Below, in pieces: positions 9,249-17,568 of a stretch of 53,334 nucleotides of DNA. This stretch comes from Microcaldota archaeon (lineage in GTDB: Archaea > Micrarchaeota > Micrarchaeia > Anstonellales > Anstonellaceae), in NCBI GenBank assembly GCA_026413965.1, contig JAOAJY010000001.1, positions 1 through 53,334 on the forward strand. Reading direction: 5' to 3'. A program made the position numbers and the translations under genes. The notes beneath the pieces are model-generated. The model saw only the letters and a program-made list of their open reading frames with translations. It had not been told where the DNA came from and made no database searches. Position 1 is the stretch's first letter; each line of letters starts with the position of its first letter.

Positions 9249-10112
9249 TTATTTTTTGCCTTCCTGCACATATCCTATGAGCTTGTAGACCAGCCGGGCG
9301 CAAAGAAAATCGGAAACCGAATTGCCTGGGATGGGGGAAAGCTCCACCAAGTCAAAACCGACCACCTTCCTTTTCCTGCAAACCTCCCTGAGAAGGCTGG
9401 TGACCTGCTTCCATGAAAGCCCTCCGGGCTCAGGAGTGCCCACTGCTGGCGCCTCTGAGGGGTCAAAGCCGTCCAGGTCAATTGTCACATAGACTTCTTC
9501 CTTCAGCTTGCCTATGACTTCATCGGCGCTGAAGTCCGAGCCGTAGATGTCAAGCTTCCTTTTTTTGATTGCCTCAGCCTCCTCGGAAGAATAGCTCCTA
9601 ATCCCAACCGAAACCGCATGAAAATTCTCCCTGCAGCGCGCCATGGCGCAGGCGTGGTCGTATTTGCTGCCTTCATACTCGTCCCGCATGTCTGCATGCG
9701 CATCTATCTGCAGGACCGACAGGTTTTTCTTGCCGAATTTGGCAAGGGCGTTGAACGCCCCTACTGAAACAGAGTGCTCTCCGCCAAGCAGTATGGGGAA
9801 CTTGCCAGCCTCAAGAACGGCATGGACTGCCTCCTCCACAAACTTGCAGTTCCTCTGCGGACTGCCCCTGTCAACCTCCAGCTCGTCAGCGGTGAATATG
9901 CCGCACTCTGAGGAAATGTCTTTGCCAAGCTCAATATCATATAGCTCCACCTGGCGCGAAGCGTCAATTATGGCTTTGGGCCCGTTCCTGGCGCCAACCC
10001 CGTATGAGACTGTGGAGTCATAAGGCGAAGACAGTATCACGTACTTTGCGCCCTGCCAATCGCTTTGCACCCCAAGAAAAGTCCTTGGAAGACCGATGTG
10101 GAATATCTTCAT
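9249..10112 (-). CDS. speB: Agmatinase / arginase-family ureohydrolase
   Basis: 287-residue ureohydrolase with all manganese-binding motifs: GGEHS near residue 112, DAHADMRDEYEG, DHACAM, and DLDGFDPSEAPAVGTPEPGG. The DHA-type sequence and archaeal context favour agmatinase over arginase. It would hydrolyse agmatine (or an agmatine-derived group) to putrescine plus urea. Deoxyhypusine synthase lies 1.9 kb away, so a role in polyamine supply for aIF5A hypusination is likely. Start ATG 10112 has a GGGAGG ribosome site 5 nt upstream. It shares a palindromic TATA box with the divergent UbiA gene. First gene of the minus-strand operon. Confidence 0.92.
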   Translation of the reverse strand: MKIFHIGLPRTFLGVQSDWQGAKYVILSSPYDSTVSYGVGARNGPKAIIDASRQVELYDIELGKDISSECGIFTADELEVDRGSPQRNCKFVEEAVHAVLEAGKFPILLGGEHSVSVGAFNALAKFGKKNLSVLQIDAHADMRDEYEGSKYDHACAMARCRENFHAVSVGIRSYSSEEAEAIKKRKLDIYGSDFSADEVIGKLKEEVYVTIDLDGFDPSEAPAVGTPEPGGLSWKQVTSLLREVCRKRKVVGFDLVELSPIPGNSVSDFLCARLVYKLIGYVQEGKK

Positions 10113-10145
10113 ATTCGCCTCCCAAAAGAAGAAAGCCGAAAAGGG

Positions 10146-10154
10146 CTTTTAAAC
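10146..10154. promoter_or_regulatory. Palindromic TATA box shared by speB and the UbiA gene
   Basis: A TTTTAAA core (10147-10153) lies 26 nt upstream of the UbiA ATG on the plus strand. On the minus strand it predicts a start site near 10124, about 12 nt before speB and just upstream of its GGGAGG site. No other TATA-like sequence is evident in the gap, so one palindromic box may drive both genes. Confidence 0.5.
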
Positions 10155-10175
10155 CCACGCTCTTTTAGGAATAGC

Positions 10176-11018
10176 ATGCTGTCTGCATACGCGCGGCTTT
10201 TCCGAATAGAGCATGCATTCATGCTCTCATTTGCGGTGCTGCTTGCGTTTTTTGCCAGGGGGGCTTTCCCGCAATGGCAAATCCTGCTTGCAGCCCTTGC
10301 AGCCCCTTTCTTCATAGAGATGGGCAGCTTTGCGCTCAATGACTATTTCGATGTTGAGACAGACTTGGCAAACCGGCGCAAAGACCGCCCCATAGCCTCA
10401 GGAGAGATAAGAAAGGAGAACGCGCTTTTTGCCTCGGCAATTTGCTATGCGGCAGGAATTTTTTGCCTGCTTCTCCTTCCTATCCAAGCATCAGCAATCG
10501 GGATGGCTTTCACAGCCCTTTCAGTTGCCTACAACGCCAAGCTGAAGGATTTGCCCGTGGCTGGAAACGCCTATATCGCGGCTTCGATGGCAGTCCCATT
10601 CGTATTCGGGGATTTGGTGGTGTCAAGCCAGCCTTCCGAAAGCATGCTTGCGATAGCTTCAGTCGCCTTTTTCGCTGGCTTTGGAAGGGAAATTGCCAAA
10701 TCCATAGAGGATGCTGAGGGCGACGCGGCATTCAGAAAGTCAAAAACGCTTCCTGTGGTTTTAGGCAAAGCCGCTTCCGCAAAACTTGCGGCAGGCTCAT
10801 ATGCTGCGGCGGTCTTGCTTTCTCCCCTGCCATTTGCCCTTGGGCTGAAGGCAAACACTCTTTCGCTTGGAATGGTGGCTATCGCAGCAATCTCGTTTGC
10901 CTATCTTGCAAAAAGCCTTTTGGAAAAGCTGGACAAGGAAAGCCTGGAAAGCTCAAGGAAAGCCTCCCTTCTTTCGCTTGCCATAGGGCTGGCAGGTTAC
11001 GCAGCAAGCGTCATTTAG
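10176..11018 (+). CDS. UbiA-family prenyltransferase (probable digeranylgeranylglyceryl phosphate synthase)
   Basis: 280-residue polytopic protein with about eight helices. The first Asp-rich prenyl-diphosphate motif is NDYFDVETD near residue 52, followed by NRRKDRP. The second Asp-rich region is SIEDAEGD, near residue 180. In archaea the closest family role is transfer of the second geranylgeranyl group to make archaeal ether lipids, which fits the mevalonate-pathway gene in the same region. I chose ATG 10176 because it is 26 nt from the TATA box (leaderless) and the hydrophobic core begins right after; the frame is open further upstream but without family similarity. It ends convergent with the deoxyhypusine synthase, overlapping by 8 nt. 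Confidence 0.87.
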   Translation: MLSAYARLFRIEHAFMLSFAVLLAFFARGAFPQWQILLAALAAPFFIEMGSFALNDYFDVETDLANRRKDRPIASGEIRKENALFASAICYAAGIFCLLLLPIQASAIGMAFTALSVAYNAKLKDLPVAGNAYIAASMAVPFVFGDLVVSSQPSESMLAIASVAFFAGFGREIAKSIEDAEGDAAFRKSKTLPVVLGKAASAKLAAGSYAAAVLLSPLPFALGLKANTLSLGMVAIAAISFAYLAKSLLEKLDKESLESSRKASLLSLAIGLAGYAASVI

Positions 11019-12039
11019 AGCCCAGCATCTTGGCGAAATTCCTTCTCTGCCTGCTTTTCCATTTTCCTGAGTGGTAAGCATAGCTTGCCAAAAGGGGCAA
11101 AACCGAGGTGGCTTCTGCAAAGACCATCTGCTCAAAAGAGGTATCCACCTTGCCCCAGGAGCTTGCCTCTTTCAGGGTGGAGGAGGAGCATGCCCCGTCG
11201 CGCACATCTGCGACTGTTATCTGTATGGCGTATTTGTGCATCGGGACTTCCTTGCCCAAAATCTCAGCGCAAACCACGGTGTCTTGTGCAAAATTCTTGG
11301 GCACGCCTCCGCCAATCATAAGAAGCCCTGAGGAGGGGGATGCCATCTTTATCTTGGTGAGCTCGTAGAAATCCTTCACTGAGTCTATTGAGACGTGGCT
11401 TTCAGGGTGGTTGTGCTGGTGGAGAACCAGCCCGAAGCCTGCGGAGGAGTCGGAGAACGCTGGGCAGAAAATCGGAACGTTGTTCTCATATGCGATTTGC
11501 ACAAGAGACTCCTTCTTTTTTGCCCCTCCATTTTTCAAGTACTTCCCCATTTCCCAGATGAACTCCCTTGAGGAGTAAGGCTTTGGAGGAAGAGAATCTG
11601 CGATTTTGGCTATTGTCCTGTCGCAGACCTGAAGCTGCTCCTCATCAATGAAGGTGTCATATATCCTGTCTATGTAAAGCTTCCTTAGCAGGCGGTCGTC
11701 TACGTTTGGGGTGCCTATGTAGTGCTTGAAGCCAAGCGCCTCAAAAAAATCCATATCCACTATGGATGCGCCAGTTGCCACCACAGCATCAACCATGTTG
11801 TACTTGACCAAATCAGAGTATATCTTCATGCATCCTCCTGCAGATGTGCTGCCAGCAAGCGTCAGGATTATTGCGCAGCCCTTGTCCGAAAGCATCAAGT
11901 CAAATATTTTCGCTGCTCTTGCCAAATCCCTGCTGGTGAAAGACATCTTCTCCATGGCTTTTATTATCGGGGTGGCGTCAAACGAGGCGATGTCTATGTG
12001 CTCAATCTCCTCTTTGAGAAAATCTTTTTTCGCAGGCAA
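11011..12039 (-). CDS. dys: Deoxyhypusine synthase
   Basis: About 342 residues. The family signature is clear: an NAD-binding core with TLAGSTSAGG, ATGASIVDMD, the HQHNHPESH segment, a GGGVPKNF glycine loop, and SSWGKV near the C-terminus, where the lysine forms the enzyme-imine intermediate. It transfers an aminobutyl group to a lysine of aIF5A, the first hypusination step. Two non-ATG starts are possible. TTG 12039 has a perfect GGAGGT site 7 nt upstream and fits the predicted transcript start near 12062, so I chose it. TTG 12069, ten codons earlier, is the alternative. Polyamine supply may come from the nearby agmatinase. Confidence 0.93.
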   Translation of the reverse strand: MPAKKDFLKEEIEHIDIASFDATPIIKAMEKMSFTSRDLARAAKIFDLMLSDKGCAIILTLAGSTSAGGCMKIYSDLVKYNMVDAVVATGASIVDMDFFEALGFKHYIGTPNVDDRLLRKLYIDRIYDTFIDEEQLQVCDRTIAKIADSLPPKPYSSREFIWEMGKYLKNGGAKKKESLVQIAYENNVPIFCPAFSDSSAGFGLVLHQHNHPESHVSIDSVKDFYELTKIKMASPSSGLLMIGGGVPKNFAQDTVVCAEILGKEVPMHKYAIQITVADVRDGACSSSTLKEASSWGKVDTSFEQMVFAEATSVLPLLASYAYHSGKWKSRQRRNFAKMLGSK

Positions 12040-12083
12040 GAAACCTACCTCCGTGAATGCAATCCACAATTAGATAGCATGGA

Positions 12084-12092
12084 TTTTAAACA
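12084..12092. promoter_or_regulatory. Palindromic TATA box shared by dys and purC
   Basis: ATTTTAAAC contains a TTTAAA palindrome between the divergent dys and purC genes. It predicts starts near 12062 on the minus strand and near 12114 on the plus strand, each a short distance before the respective start codon. A second AATTTTAAG about 12101-12109 could serve dys alone. Confidence 0.45.
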
Positions 12093-12123
12093 TTAGCAGA
12101 AATTTTAAGCTGGGGGGGAGAGG

Positions 12124-12999
12124 ATGGAGGTCATAACAAAAACCGAGCTTAAGGAGCTTAAGCTTTTTTCGCGAGGAAAAGTGCGCGACACCTATGAGCT
12201 TCCGGACGGAAACTTGCTCATGGTCGCAACCGACAGGCTCTCTGCATTTGACGTGGTTTTCCCAAACGGCATACCTTACAAGGGAGCGGTGCTCACGGAG
12301 CTTTCCCTGTTTTGGTTTGAGAAGCTCAAAGGGATTGTGGACAACCACTTGATATCAACCCAGCTTCCTTCTGGGCTTCCGAATTATCTGAAAAGGAGAA
12401 GCATGATTGTCAAACGGGCAAAGCCCATAAAGCTGGAATGTGTTGTCCGAGGATATCTTGCAGGCTCGGGCCTCAAGGAGTACAACGAGCATGGGACAGT
12501 CTGCGGCATACCGCTTCCAAAAGGGCTGAAAAATTCAAGCAAGCTTCCGCGCCCCATCTTCACGCCCTCAACAAAGGAGGATGTAGGGCATGACATAAAC
12601 ATCAACGACGAGCAAGGCGCCAAGCTTGTGGGCAAGGAGAGGTATGAGAAGCTGAAGGAAATCTCCCTGAAGCTTTACCAGACTGCGGCAGACTACGCAG
12701 CCACGCGCGGGATAATACTTGCGGACACAAAGTTTGAATTTGGGGAATACAATGGCAAGATAATCCTGATTGATGAGGTCTTGACCCCTGACTCATCCAG
12801 ATACTGGCCTGCCGACAAATACAAAGAGGGGCAAAGCCAGCCATCATACGACAAGCAGTATGTCCGGGATTACGTTGAGTCGATAGGCTGGGACAAGAAG
12901 CCCCCAGCGCCTTCCCTTCCGGAAGAGGTTGTCAAAAAGACCACTGAAAAGTACATTGAGGCTTATGAGAAGATAACCGGCAAAAAATTTGCCAGGTGA
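12124..12999 (+). CDS. purC: Phosphoribosylaminoimidazole-succinocarboxamide synthase
   Basis: 291-residue SAICAR synthetase. It starts with the family hallmark [11 protein letters not shown] and DRLSAFDVV, continues with [20 protein letters not shown], and carries LADTKFEFG and [15 protein letters not shown]. It joins CAIR and aspartate with ATP in de novo purine synthesis. A G-rich Shine-Dalgarno (GGGGGGAG) ends about 4 nt before the ATG. purE follows after 9 nt, giving a two-step purine module (AIR carboxylation then SAICAR formation). Length is in the usual bacterial/archaeal range. Confidence 0.96.
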   Translation: MEVITKTELKELKLFSRGKVRDTYELPDGNLLMVATDRLSAFDVVFPNGIPYKGAVLTELSLFWFEKLKGIVDNHLISTQLPSGLPNYLKRRSMIVKRAKPIKLECVVRGYLAGSGLKEYNEHGTVCGIPLPKGLKNSSKLPRPIFTPSTKEDVGHDININDEQGAKLVGKERYEKLKEISLKLYQTAADYAATRGIILADTKFEFGEYNGKIILIDEVLTPDSSRYWPADKYKEGQSQPSYDKQYVRDYVESIGWDKKPPAPSLPEEVVKKTTEKYIEAYEKITGKKFAR

Positions 13000-13008
13000 G
13001 GTGATTTT

Positions 13009-13425
13009 GTGGTGGATGTGCTGATACTTTTGGGAAGCGAGTCTGACATGGAGATAGCCAACAAGGTAAAAGCCACGCTGGATGAATTCGGGGTATCAAA
13101 TGAGGTAAGGGTGGCGTCTGCCCACCGCAACCCTGACTTGGTGGACAAGCTGGTGAAGGAGTCGGACGCCAAAGTTTTCGTTGGCATAGCCGGGCTTTCA
13201 GCAGCGCTTCCAGGAGTGATTGCAAGCAAGACGAAAAAGCCCGTAATTGGCGTGCCTGTCTCAGTCAAGCTTGGAGGGCTGGATGCTCTTCTTTCCACTG
13301 TCCAAATCCCACCCGGCGTCCCTGTGGCAGCTGTGGGGATTGACAACGGCAAAAACGCAGCCCTTCTTGCTGTGCGCATACTGGCTCTTTCCGACCAAAA
13401 GCTGGCTGAGAAGCTTGTGAAGTGA
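13009..13425 (+). CDS. purE: N5-carboxyaminoimidazole ribonucleotide mutase
   Basis: 138-residue PurE with GSESD near residue 9, ASAHRNP with the active-site histidine, AGLSAALPG and the [13 protein letters not shown] signature. It moves the carboxyl group of N5-CAIR to give CAIR. The class I form normally works with PurK, which is not in this window. GTG 13009 is the start, with GAGGTGA just upstream. The stop codon overlaps the GTG of the next gene, so the methyltransferase is translationally coupled. Confidence 0.94.
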   Translation: MVDVLILLGSESDMEIANKVKATLDEFGVSNEVRVASAHRNPDLVDKLVKESDAKVFVGIAGLSAALPGVIASKTKKPVIGVPVSVKLGGLDALLSTVQIPPGVPVAAVGIDNGKNAALLAVRILALSDQKLAEKLVK

Positions 13426-14003
13426 TTGGGGTGTTTTTTCCTGAAATCCTGCGGAACTGCAAGCGCGGTCCGCAGGTGATTCTTCCTAAAGACATAGGCA
13501 TAATACTTGCCTATTCTGGAGTCGGGAAGAACTCGCTGGTTGTGGATGCTGGGACCGGAAGCGGCTGGCTTGCGATAGCCCTTGCCAATGTGGCAAAAAA
13601 GGTAGTAAGCTATGAGTGGAGGGAGGAATTTGCTGAGCTTGCCGAGAAAAACGCCAAAAAAGCAGGAGTCTTGGATTGGCTGGAGATAAAAAGGAAAAAT
13701 GTGCTTGAGGGCATTGATGAGAGGGGCGCGGATTTGGTGACTCTTGACCTGGCAGATTCCGACAAAGCGGTGCCTCACGCATTTTCTGCCCTGCGCAAAG
13801 GAGGCATGGTTTTCGGCTATCTTCCGCACATTGAGCAGTCAAGGAGGTTTTTTGAGGCTTGCCAGCAGGCAGGATTTGAGGAGGCGCAAATGGTCGAAAG
13901 CATAATGAGAAGCTATTTGGTCAGGCCTGCGGGGGTTCGCCCAGAAAACACCGGCTTGACTCACACCGGATATATTGTGTTTGCCAAAAAGGGAAAGCCT
14001 TAA
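13422..14003 (+). CDS. tRNA (adenine-58-N1)-methyltransferase-like, short form (TrmI family)
   Basis: 193-residue Rossmann-fold SAM methyltransferase. It has [14 protein letters not shown], the typical entry into the TrmI catalytic domain, then the SAM site [14 protein letters not shown] near residue 42, an acidic strand end in SYEWR, and a C-terminal [16 protein letters not shown] that matches archaeal TrmI. Family members usually carry about 60 more N-terminal residues forming a small beta-barrel that touches tRNA. Here that part is missing, and the frame cannot extend upstream because it overlaps the purE stop (GTG 13422). Either a minimal TrmI or a paralogue with another target. Confidence 0.8.
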   Translation: MIGVFFPEILRNCKRGPQVILPKDIGIILAYSGVGKNSLVVDAGTGSGWLAIALANVAKKVVSYEWREEFAELAEKNAKKAGVLDWLEIKRKNVLEGIDERGADLVTLDLADSDKAVPHAFSALRKGGMVFGYLPHIEQSRRFFEACQQAGFEEAQMVESIMRSYLVRPAGVRPENTGLTHTGYIVFAKKGKP

Positions 14004-14045
14004 AATGCCTCTGCGGCATATCGGGCAAGCATAAAGAGGGATGCG

Positions 14046-14537
14046 ATGAGCAAAATCACCATACCTGCTATAGTGGAAGGAGGAAGGGCGACTGCTGGTC
14101 CTCCTCTTGGGCCTGCTTTGGGCCCGCTGGGCGTGAATATAGGCGGAATAATTGAGGAGATAAACAAGAAGACTGCTCCGTTTGCGGGATTGAAAGTGCC
14201 TGTGAAAGTGGTAGTGGACAAGGCAACCAAAAAATTTGAGGTAGAGGTTGGCAGCCCTTCCACCGGAGAGCTTCTGAAAAAAGAGCTTGGGGTGGAAAAG
14301 GGAAGAAAAGGGGGCGCTGAAGACCCGAAAGTGATAGGCAACCTCACGCTTGCTCAAGTAATCAAGGTCGCAAAGATGAAAGCAGGCGGCTCGCTTGTCA
14401 AAGATGTGAAAAAAGGGGCAAATGAGGTCCTTGGGACGTGCGTTTCGCTTGGCATAACTGTGGATGGCAAGGACCCGCGGAAAGTGATTGAAGAGATAAA
14501 GAAAGGCGAGCACGACAGCCAGTTCGCTTCTCAGTAG
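14046..14537 (+). CDS. rpl11: Ribosomal protein uL11
   Basis: 163-residue L11 with the N-terminal PPLGPALGPLGVNIGGI, the rRNA-contacting segment typical of L11, and the C-terminal domain with VLGTCVSLGITVDGKDP. It forms the stalk base of the large subunit at the GTPase centre. In many archaea rpl11 follows nusG and precedes rpl1 and rpl10; here nusG is 2.4 kb away on the other strand and L1/L10 are absent, so the cluster has been broken up. Start ATG 14046 has a GAGGG stretch upstream. Confidence 0.96.
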   Translation: MSKITIPAIVEGGRATAGPPLGPALGPLGVNIGGIIEEINKKTAPFAGLKVPVKVVVDKATKKFEVEVGSPSTGELLKKELGVEKGRKGGAEDPKVIGNLTLAQVIKVAKMKAGGSLVKDVKKGANEVLGTCVSLGITVDGKDPRKVIEEIKKGEHDSQFASQ

Positions 14538-14546
14538 ATTTAAATA
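14538..14546 (+). promoter_or_regulatory. TATA box for the beta-propeller protein
   Basis: ATTTAAATA centred 27 nt upstream of ATG 14569, giving a predicted leaderless transcript. It lies directly after the rpl11 stop codon. Confidence 0.55.
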
Positions 14547-14568
14547 GTCTTTTTGAGAAGACTGGCGC

Positions 14569-16191
14569 ATGTTCCGCTTTGCCCCTGCCTTTTTCCTTAT
14601 TGCAATCCTGCCTATCTCATTTTGCACAGTGATTTGGAGCCAGTCTGCCTCAGATGCCATAACCGGAAAGCCTGCTTTGTTCTCTGACAAGCTCGTCTTT
14701 ACCTCAGCAGACGGCAAGATTTATGCCCTTTCTGCCCAGTCAGGGGCAATCGCTTGGAGCTATGATTTGGGGGAAAGGGCGGCTTTCCCTGCGCATAAAT
14801 TGGATGAGTCAAAAATTGCTGCAGTTGGAGTAAAAGGCAAGCTTGCGGTGATAGGCGTAGCAGATGGCGTGCCTATCGCTACGGCCAGCTTGCTCTCAGC
14901 GCCAAAGGCATTCGCAGCAGGCGACGGGAAGGCGTTTGTGGCAACAAATGACAGCCTGATTGCCTACACCCCACAGGGCAAAAGAGCATGGAACCTGACC
15001 AAAGAGGGCATAGTTGGCCAGATGGGAATAGGCGAAGGCAGCCTCTATTTTGTTTCATCTGGCAGGCTTTATTCAGCCTCAACAGGAAGCGGAGCAATCA
15101 AATGGTCGGCTCCTGCCCATCAAACCTTCCTTTCTAGGCCAGCGGAATATGCAGGCGCAGTTTATGTTGGCGGAACTGATGGGCATCTTTATTCTTTTGA
15201 TGCTTCCACAGGAAGCCTGAGGTGGAGATTCAAGACTGGTGGATGGGTGGCATCTTCCCCTCTTCCAACCGCTGATGGAGTATATTTTGTATCAAATGAT
15301 GGAAACGCTTATGCAGTAAGCCAAAGCGGGCAGCTTCTGTTCAAAACCCCCATTAAGCCTTCGTGGGCGCAGCCAGCAGTGTACACAGGCAAAGGCAGGA
15401 GGACGGTGGTTTTCGCAGACAGCGAGGGAAAGCTTTATGGGGCGGATGCCTCAACCGGAGAGCTGATTTGGTCTTTCTTCTCCTATGGAACTCCTGAGGA
15501 CCTTGCCATGCACTCAGGAAACATTGCTTTTGGAACCAGCAAGGGCAAAATGTATCTTCTTTCTCCTTCTGCGATGTGCAGCTTCAGCTATCCTGAGAAT
15601 TTGGGGATTGTTGGCGGATGGGTTGTGGAGGTGGAAGGAGCCGCAAGCGCGGATGCTGGAATTGAGCAGGTGGAAGTCCGTGCTTCTTCCCCAGGAAAGC
15701 AAGGCTCTTGGGAAGCTGCATTTGGCAAGGAGAGCTGGCACATGCCTATTGACTTCGCCCGATTTGAAAGCGGACCGGTCAAGCTGGAATGCAGGGTGCG
15801 GGACTCTGGCGGCAGGACAGACACCCGAGATTTCTCATCCATCACATTGATAAAAGACGACAACGCGCCGCTTTTGAAAATGTTTGCGGAATATCCAAGC
15901 GAAGTGGAAGCAAATGAGGAGTTTTTTTTCTCTGCAAAAGATGAGAGAGGAAAGCACTTGAGGAATGTGAAGCTTGTGGTTGGCGGCATAGAAAGCGTTG
16001 GGGAAAGCCCGTTCACTATAAAGCTTGCATCCCCAGGAAAGGTTGCCATAACTGCTGAAAAAGCTGGTTTTGAGCCAATCGCAGCCGATGTGAAAGTCAG
16101 AGGAGGAACTGATTACGCCACGATTATCCTAGGGGCTGCGCTAGTTGTAGCCATTGGCTACTTCCTTGCCAAAAAAATGAAAAAGAAATAA
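14569..16191 (+). CDS. Membrane-anchored PQQ-type beta-propeller protein
   Basis: 540-residue exported protein. A signal peptide covers about residues 1-20. Residues 30-330 hold seven or so PQQ-like repeats with recurring motifs such as DGKIYALSAQSGAIAW, DGHLYSFDASTGSLRW and EGKLYGADASTGELIW. Residues 340-510 look like one or two Ig-like/Big domains. A transmembrane helix at about 516-534 is followed by KKMKKK, so it is anchored with the propeller outside. The repeats resemble BamB-type and archaeal cell-surface propellers; no PQQ cofactor or enzyme activity is implied. A role in binding surface proteins is a guess. Confidence 0.8.
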   Translation: MFRFAPAFFLIAILPISFCTVIWSQSASDAITGKPALFSDKLVFTSADGKIYALSAQSGAIAWSYDLGERAAFPAHKLDESKIAAVGVKGKLAVIGVADGVPIATASLLSAPKAFAAGDGKAFVATNDSLIAYTPQGKRAWNLTKEGIVGQMGIGEGSLYFVSSGRLYSASTGSGAIKWSAPAHQTFLSRPAEYAGAVYVGGTDGHLYSFDASTGSLRWRFKTGGWVASSPLPTADGVYFVSNDGNAYAVSQSGQLLFKTPIKPSWAQPAVYTGKGRRTVVFADSEGKLYGADASTGELIWSFFSYGTPEDLAMHSGNIAFGTSKGKMYLLSPSAMCSFSYPENLGIVGGWVVEVEGAASADAGIEQVEVRASSPGKQGSWEAAFGKESWHMPIDFARFESGPVKLECRVRDSGGRTDTRDFSSITLIKDDNAPLLKMFAEYPSEVEANEEFFFSAKDERGKHLRNVKLVVGGIESVGESPFTIKLASPGKVAITAEKAGFEPIAADVKVRGGTDYATIILGAALVVAIGYFLAKKMKKK

Positions 16192-16214
16192 CGCAAATCC
16201 TCTAATTACCACAA

Positions 16215-16225
16215 ATATTAAATAC
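16215..16225 (+). promoter_or_regulatory. TATA box for the 221-aa gene
   Basis: TATTAAATA-like box centred about 28 nt before ATG 16248, consistent with a leaderless message. Confidence 0.5.
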
Positions 16226-16247
16226 TGTTCTGGGCATATCAGAATGC

Positions 16248-16913
16248 ATGGCAATGAAGCAAAAGAAGCAGGATGCCTTTCAGCCCAGCCTTTTTGACCA
16301 GCAGACGCCTTTCCCAAAAAAAGAGCCCATAAGCGAGAGCATAAGAAAGGCAGGAAAAAAAGCTATTGAAGTTGGAAAAAAAGGCTGGTTCAACAAATGG
16401 AAAAAGGTTGTGGAAGAAGGCCTTTGCAGGTACCCTGACAAAATGCAGGCTTTGGAAAGCACGCCTGAAAGGAAGGCTTTTGACTACCAGCTTTCAGGAG
16501 TGATGATGCACTATTTGGATGAGCTTGGGGTATGCTTGGCTATCCTTGATGGCTATGACAATGCAAAGGAGATTGTGCGTATTGCGAAAAACGGGTTGGG
16601 GGAAATCCAGCTGGAAAGGATGCAAAAAGTGGCAAACAGCCTTCTGGTTGAAGCCCGCTACAGCAGATCATCAGATGATTTGGCAAATGCCTCGGCTGTT
16701 GTGATGCTGGTTGCGCTTCTTGCCCACACAAACAGAATCAAGGCCATGCTTTCGCGGGGGGAGGTAATTTCGCCTGTCAAGGAATATTTTGTGGCTTTGG
16801 AAAGAAAAAAAAGGAGAGGAATAAAATTTGCCAAGTTCATGCTTTCTGACATGCAGCTTTACAGCGCAGCCGAGCGATATGCGCAAAAGGCTTACGAAAT
16901 GGCTAAGCAATAG
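16248..16913 (+). CDS. Hypothetical protein, basic and helical
   Basis: 221 residues, not recognised. The N-terminus is polar and basic with a FQPSLFDQQ segment, resembling short PCNA-interacting or other docking peptides, though this is only a resemblance. The remainder is predicted alpha-helical and rich in Lys, Ala and Leu, with no signal peptide or membrane helix, so it is probably cytoplasmic. The leaderless start at 16248 is chosen by TATA spacing; another in-frame ATG lies two codons later. It ends convergent with nusG, 2 nt apart. Confidence 0.6.
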   Translation: MAMKQKKQDAFQPSLFDQQTPFPKKEPISESIRKAGKKAIEVGKKGWFNKWKKVVEEGLCRYPDKMQALESTPERKAFDYQLSGVMMHYLDELGVCLAILDGYDNAKEIVRIAKNGLGEIQLERMQKVANSLLVEARYSRSSDDLANASAVVMLVALLAHTNRIKAMLSRGEVISPVKEYFVALERKKRRGIKFAKFMLSDMQLYSAAERYAQKAYEMAKQ

Positions 16914-16915
16914 AG

Positions 16916-17371
16916 CTACTGGCTTTTTTCTGAGGCTTTTTGGTAGACTTTCAGGGTGTTTGCCTTTATTGTCACAGGTATGGGGACTGCGACCTCTGAA
17001 AGCTCCACAGTCACCTCGTCTTTGTTTGTGTCTATCTTTATCACGCGCGCCTTTTCTCCTTTGAAAGGCCCAGAAATAAGCTCGACCAAATCCCCTTTTG
17101 AGATGGAAAGCACGGCAGGCTTGGCAGCAGCTATCATCCCCTCTATCTCGCCTATCTGCATAGGCTTGCTCAGCACTCCTTTTATGTGGGGGATTTTGAG
17201 CCCTGCCTGCCTGACTGAAATCTCGTCAGCCCCTTCCACAACCAAATAGCCTTTGAGATCCTCAAAATGCGCAATTGAATATATTTTGAGCTTTTCTTTT
17301 TTCACCTTTTTCATCAGCATGTCCAGCACTATCTTTTCTTGCCCAGCAGTCACACGGTAAACGTATATCAT
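16916..17371 (-). CDS. spt5: Transcription elongation factor Spt5 (NusG)
   Basis: 151-residue archaeal Spt5/NusG. The N-terminal NGN domain (residues 1-83) has the YRVTAGQEKIVLDML start and GYLVVEG. The C-terminal KOW domain (about 88-145) contains KGDLVELISGPFKGEKARV. It binds the RNA polymerase clamp with Spt4 and supports processive elongation. The gene is the third in ftsZ-secE-spt5, an order conserved in many archaea. A GGTGG site lies just upstream of the ATG, 10 nt after the secE stop. Confidence 0.95.
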   Translation of the reverse strand: MIYVYRVTAGQEKIVLDMLMKKVKKEKLKIYSIAHFEDLKGYLVVEGADEISVRQAGLKIPHIKGVLSKPMQIGEIEGMIAAAKPAVLSISKGDLVELISGPFKGEKARVIKIDTNKDEVTVELSEVAVPIPVTIKANTLKVYQKASEKSQ

Positions 17372-17381
17372 CTTTCCACCC

Positions 17382-17558
17382 TCAGATTCTGATTTCTGTA
17401 AGGCTGAGAATGAACGAAATCAGAACGCCAATCAGCCCTATCAAAATTATGCCAAGCAACGTTATCTTCACTATTTTCTCAAACTCCCTTTTTCGTGGGC
17501 GGGAGGCGACATTGAGCACGCGGATGCATTCCCGTGCATAATGAAGAACATCCAGCAT
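17382..17558 (-). CDS. secE: Preprotein translocase subunit SecE (Sec61-gamma)
   Basis: A 58-residue gene, found by translating the gap between spt5 and ftsZ. The protein starts MLDVLHYARECIRVLNVA, continues with the amphipathic RPRKREFEKIVKIT segment, and has one membrane helix from about residue 34 to 53. This is the size and layout of archaeal SecE. It clamps SecY in the protein-conducting channel. Position between ftsZ and spt5 is the classic archaeal arrangement, which strongly supports the call despite the short length. Confidence 0.92.
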   Translation of the reverse strand: MLDVLHYARECIRVLNVASRPRKREFEKIVKITLLGIILIGLIGVLISFILSLTEIRI

Positions 17559-17568
17559 CGCATCACCT

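Noticed and set aside
12963-13829. 288-codon minus-strand frame opposite purE and trmI
   Set aside because: Both plus-strand genes have clear family motifs and coupled starts; the antisense translation shows no domain.
13839-14717. 292-codon minus-strand frame opposite rpl11
   Set aside because: It crosses trmI, rpl11 and the start of the propeller gene; ribosomal protein L11 is unambiguous.
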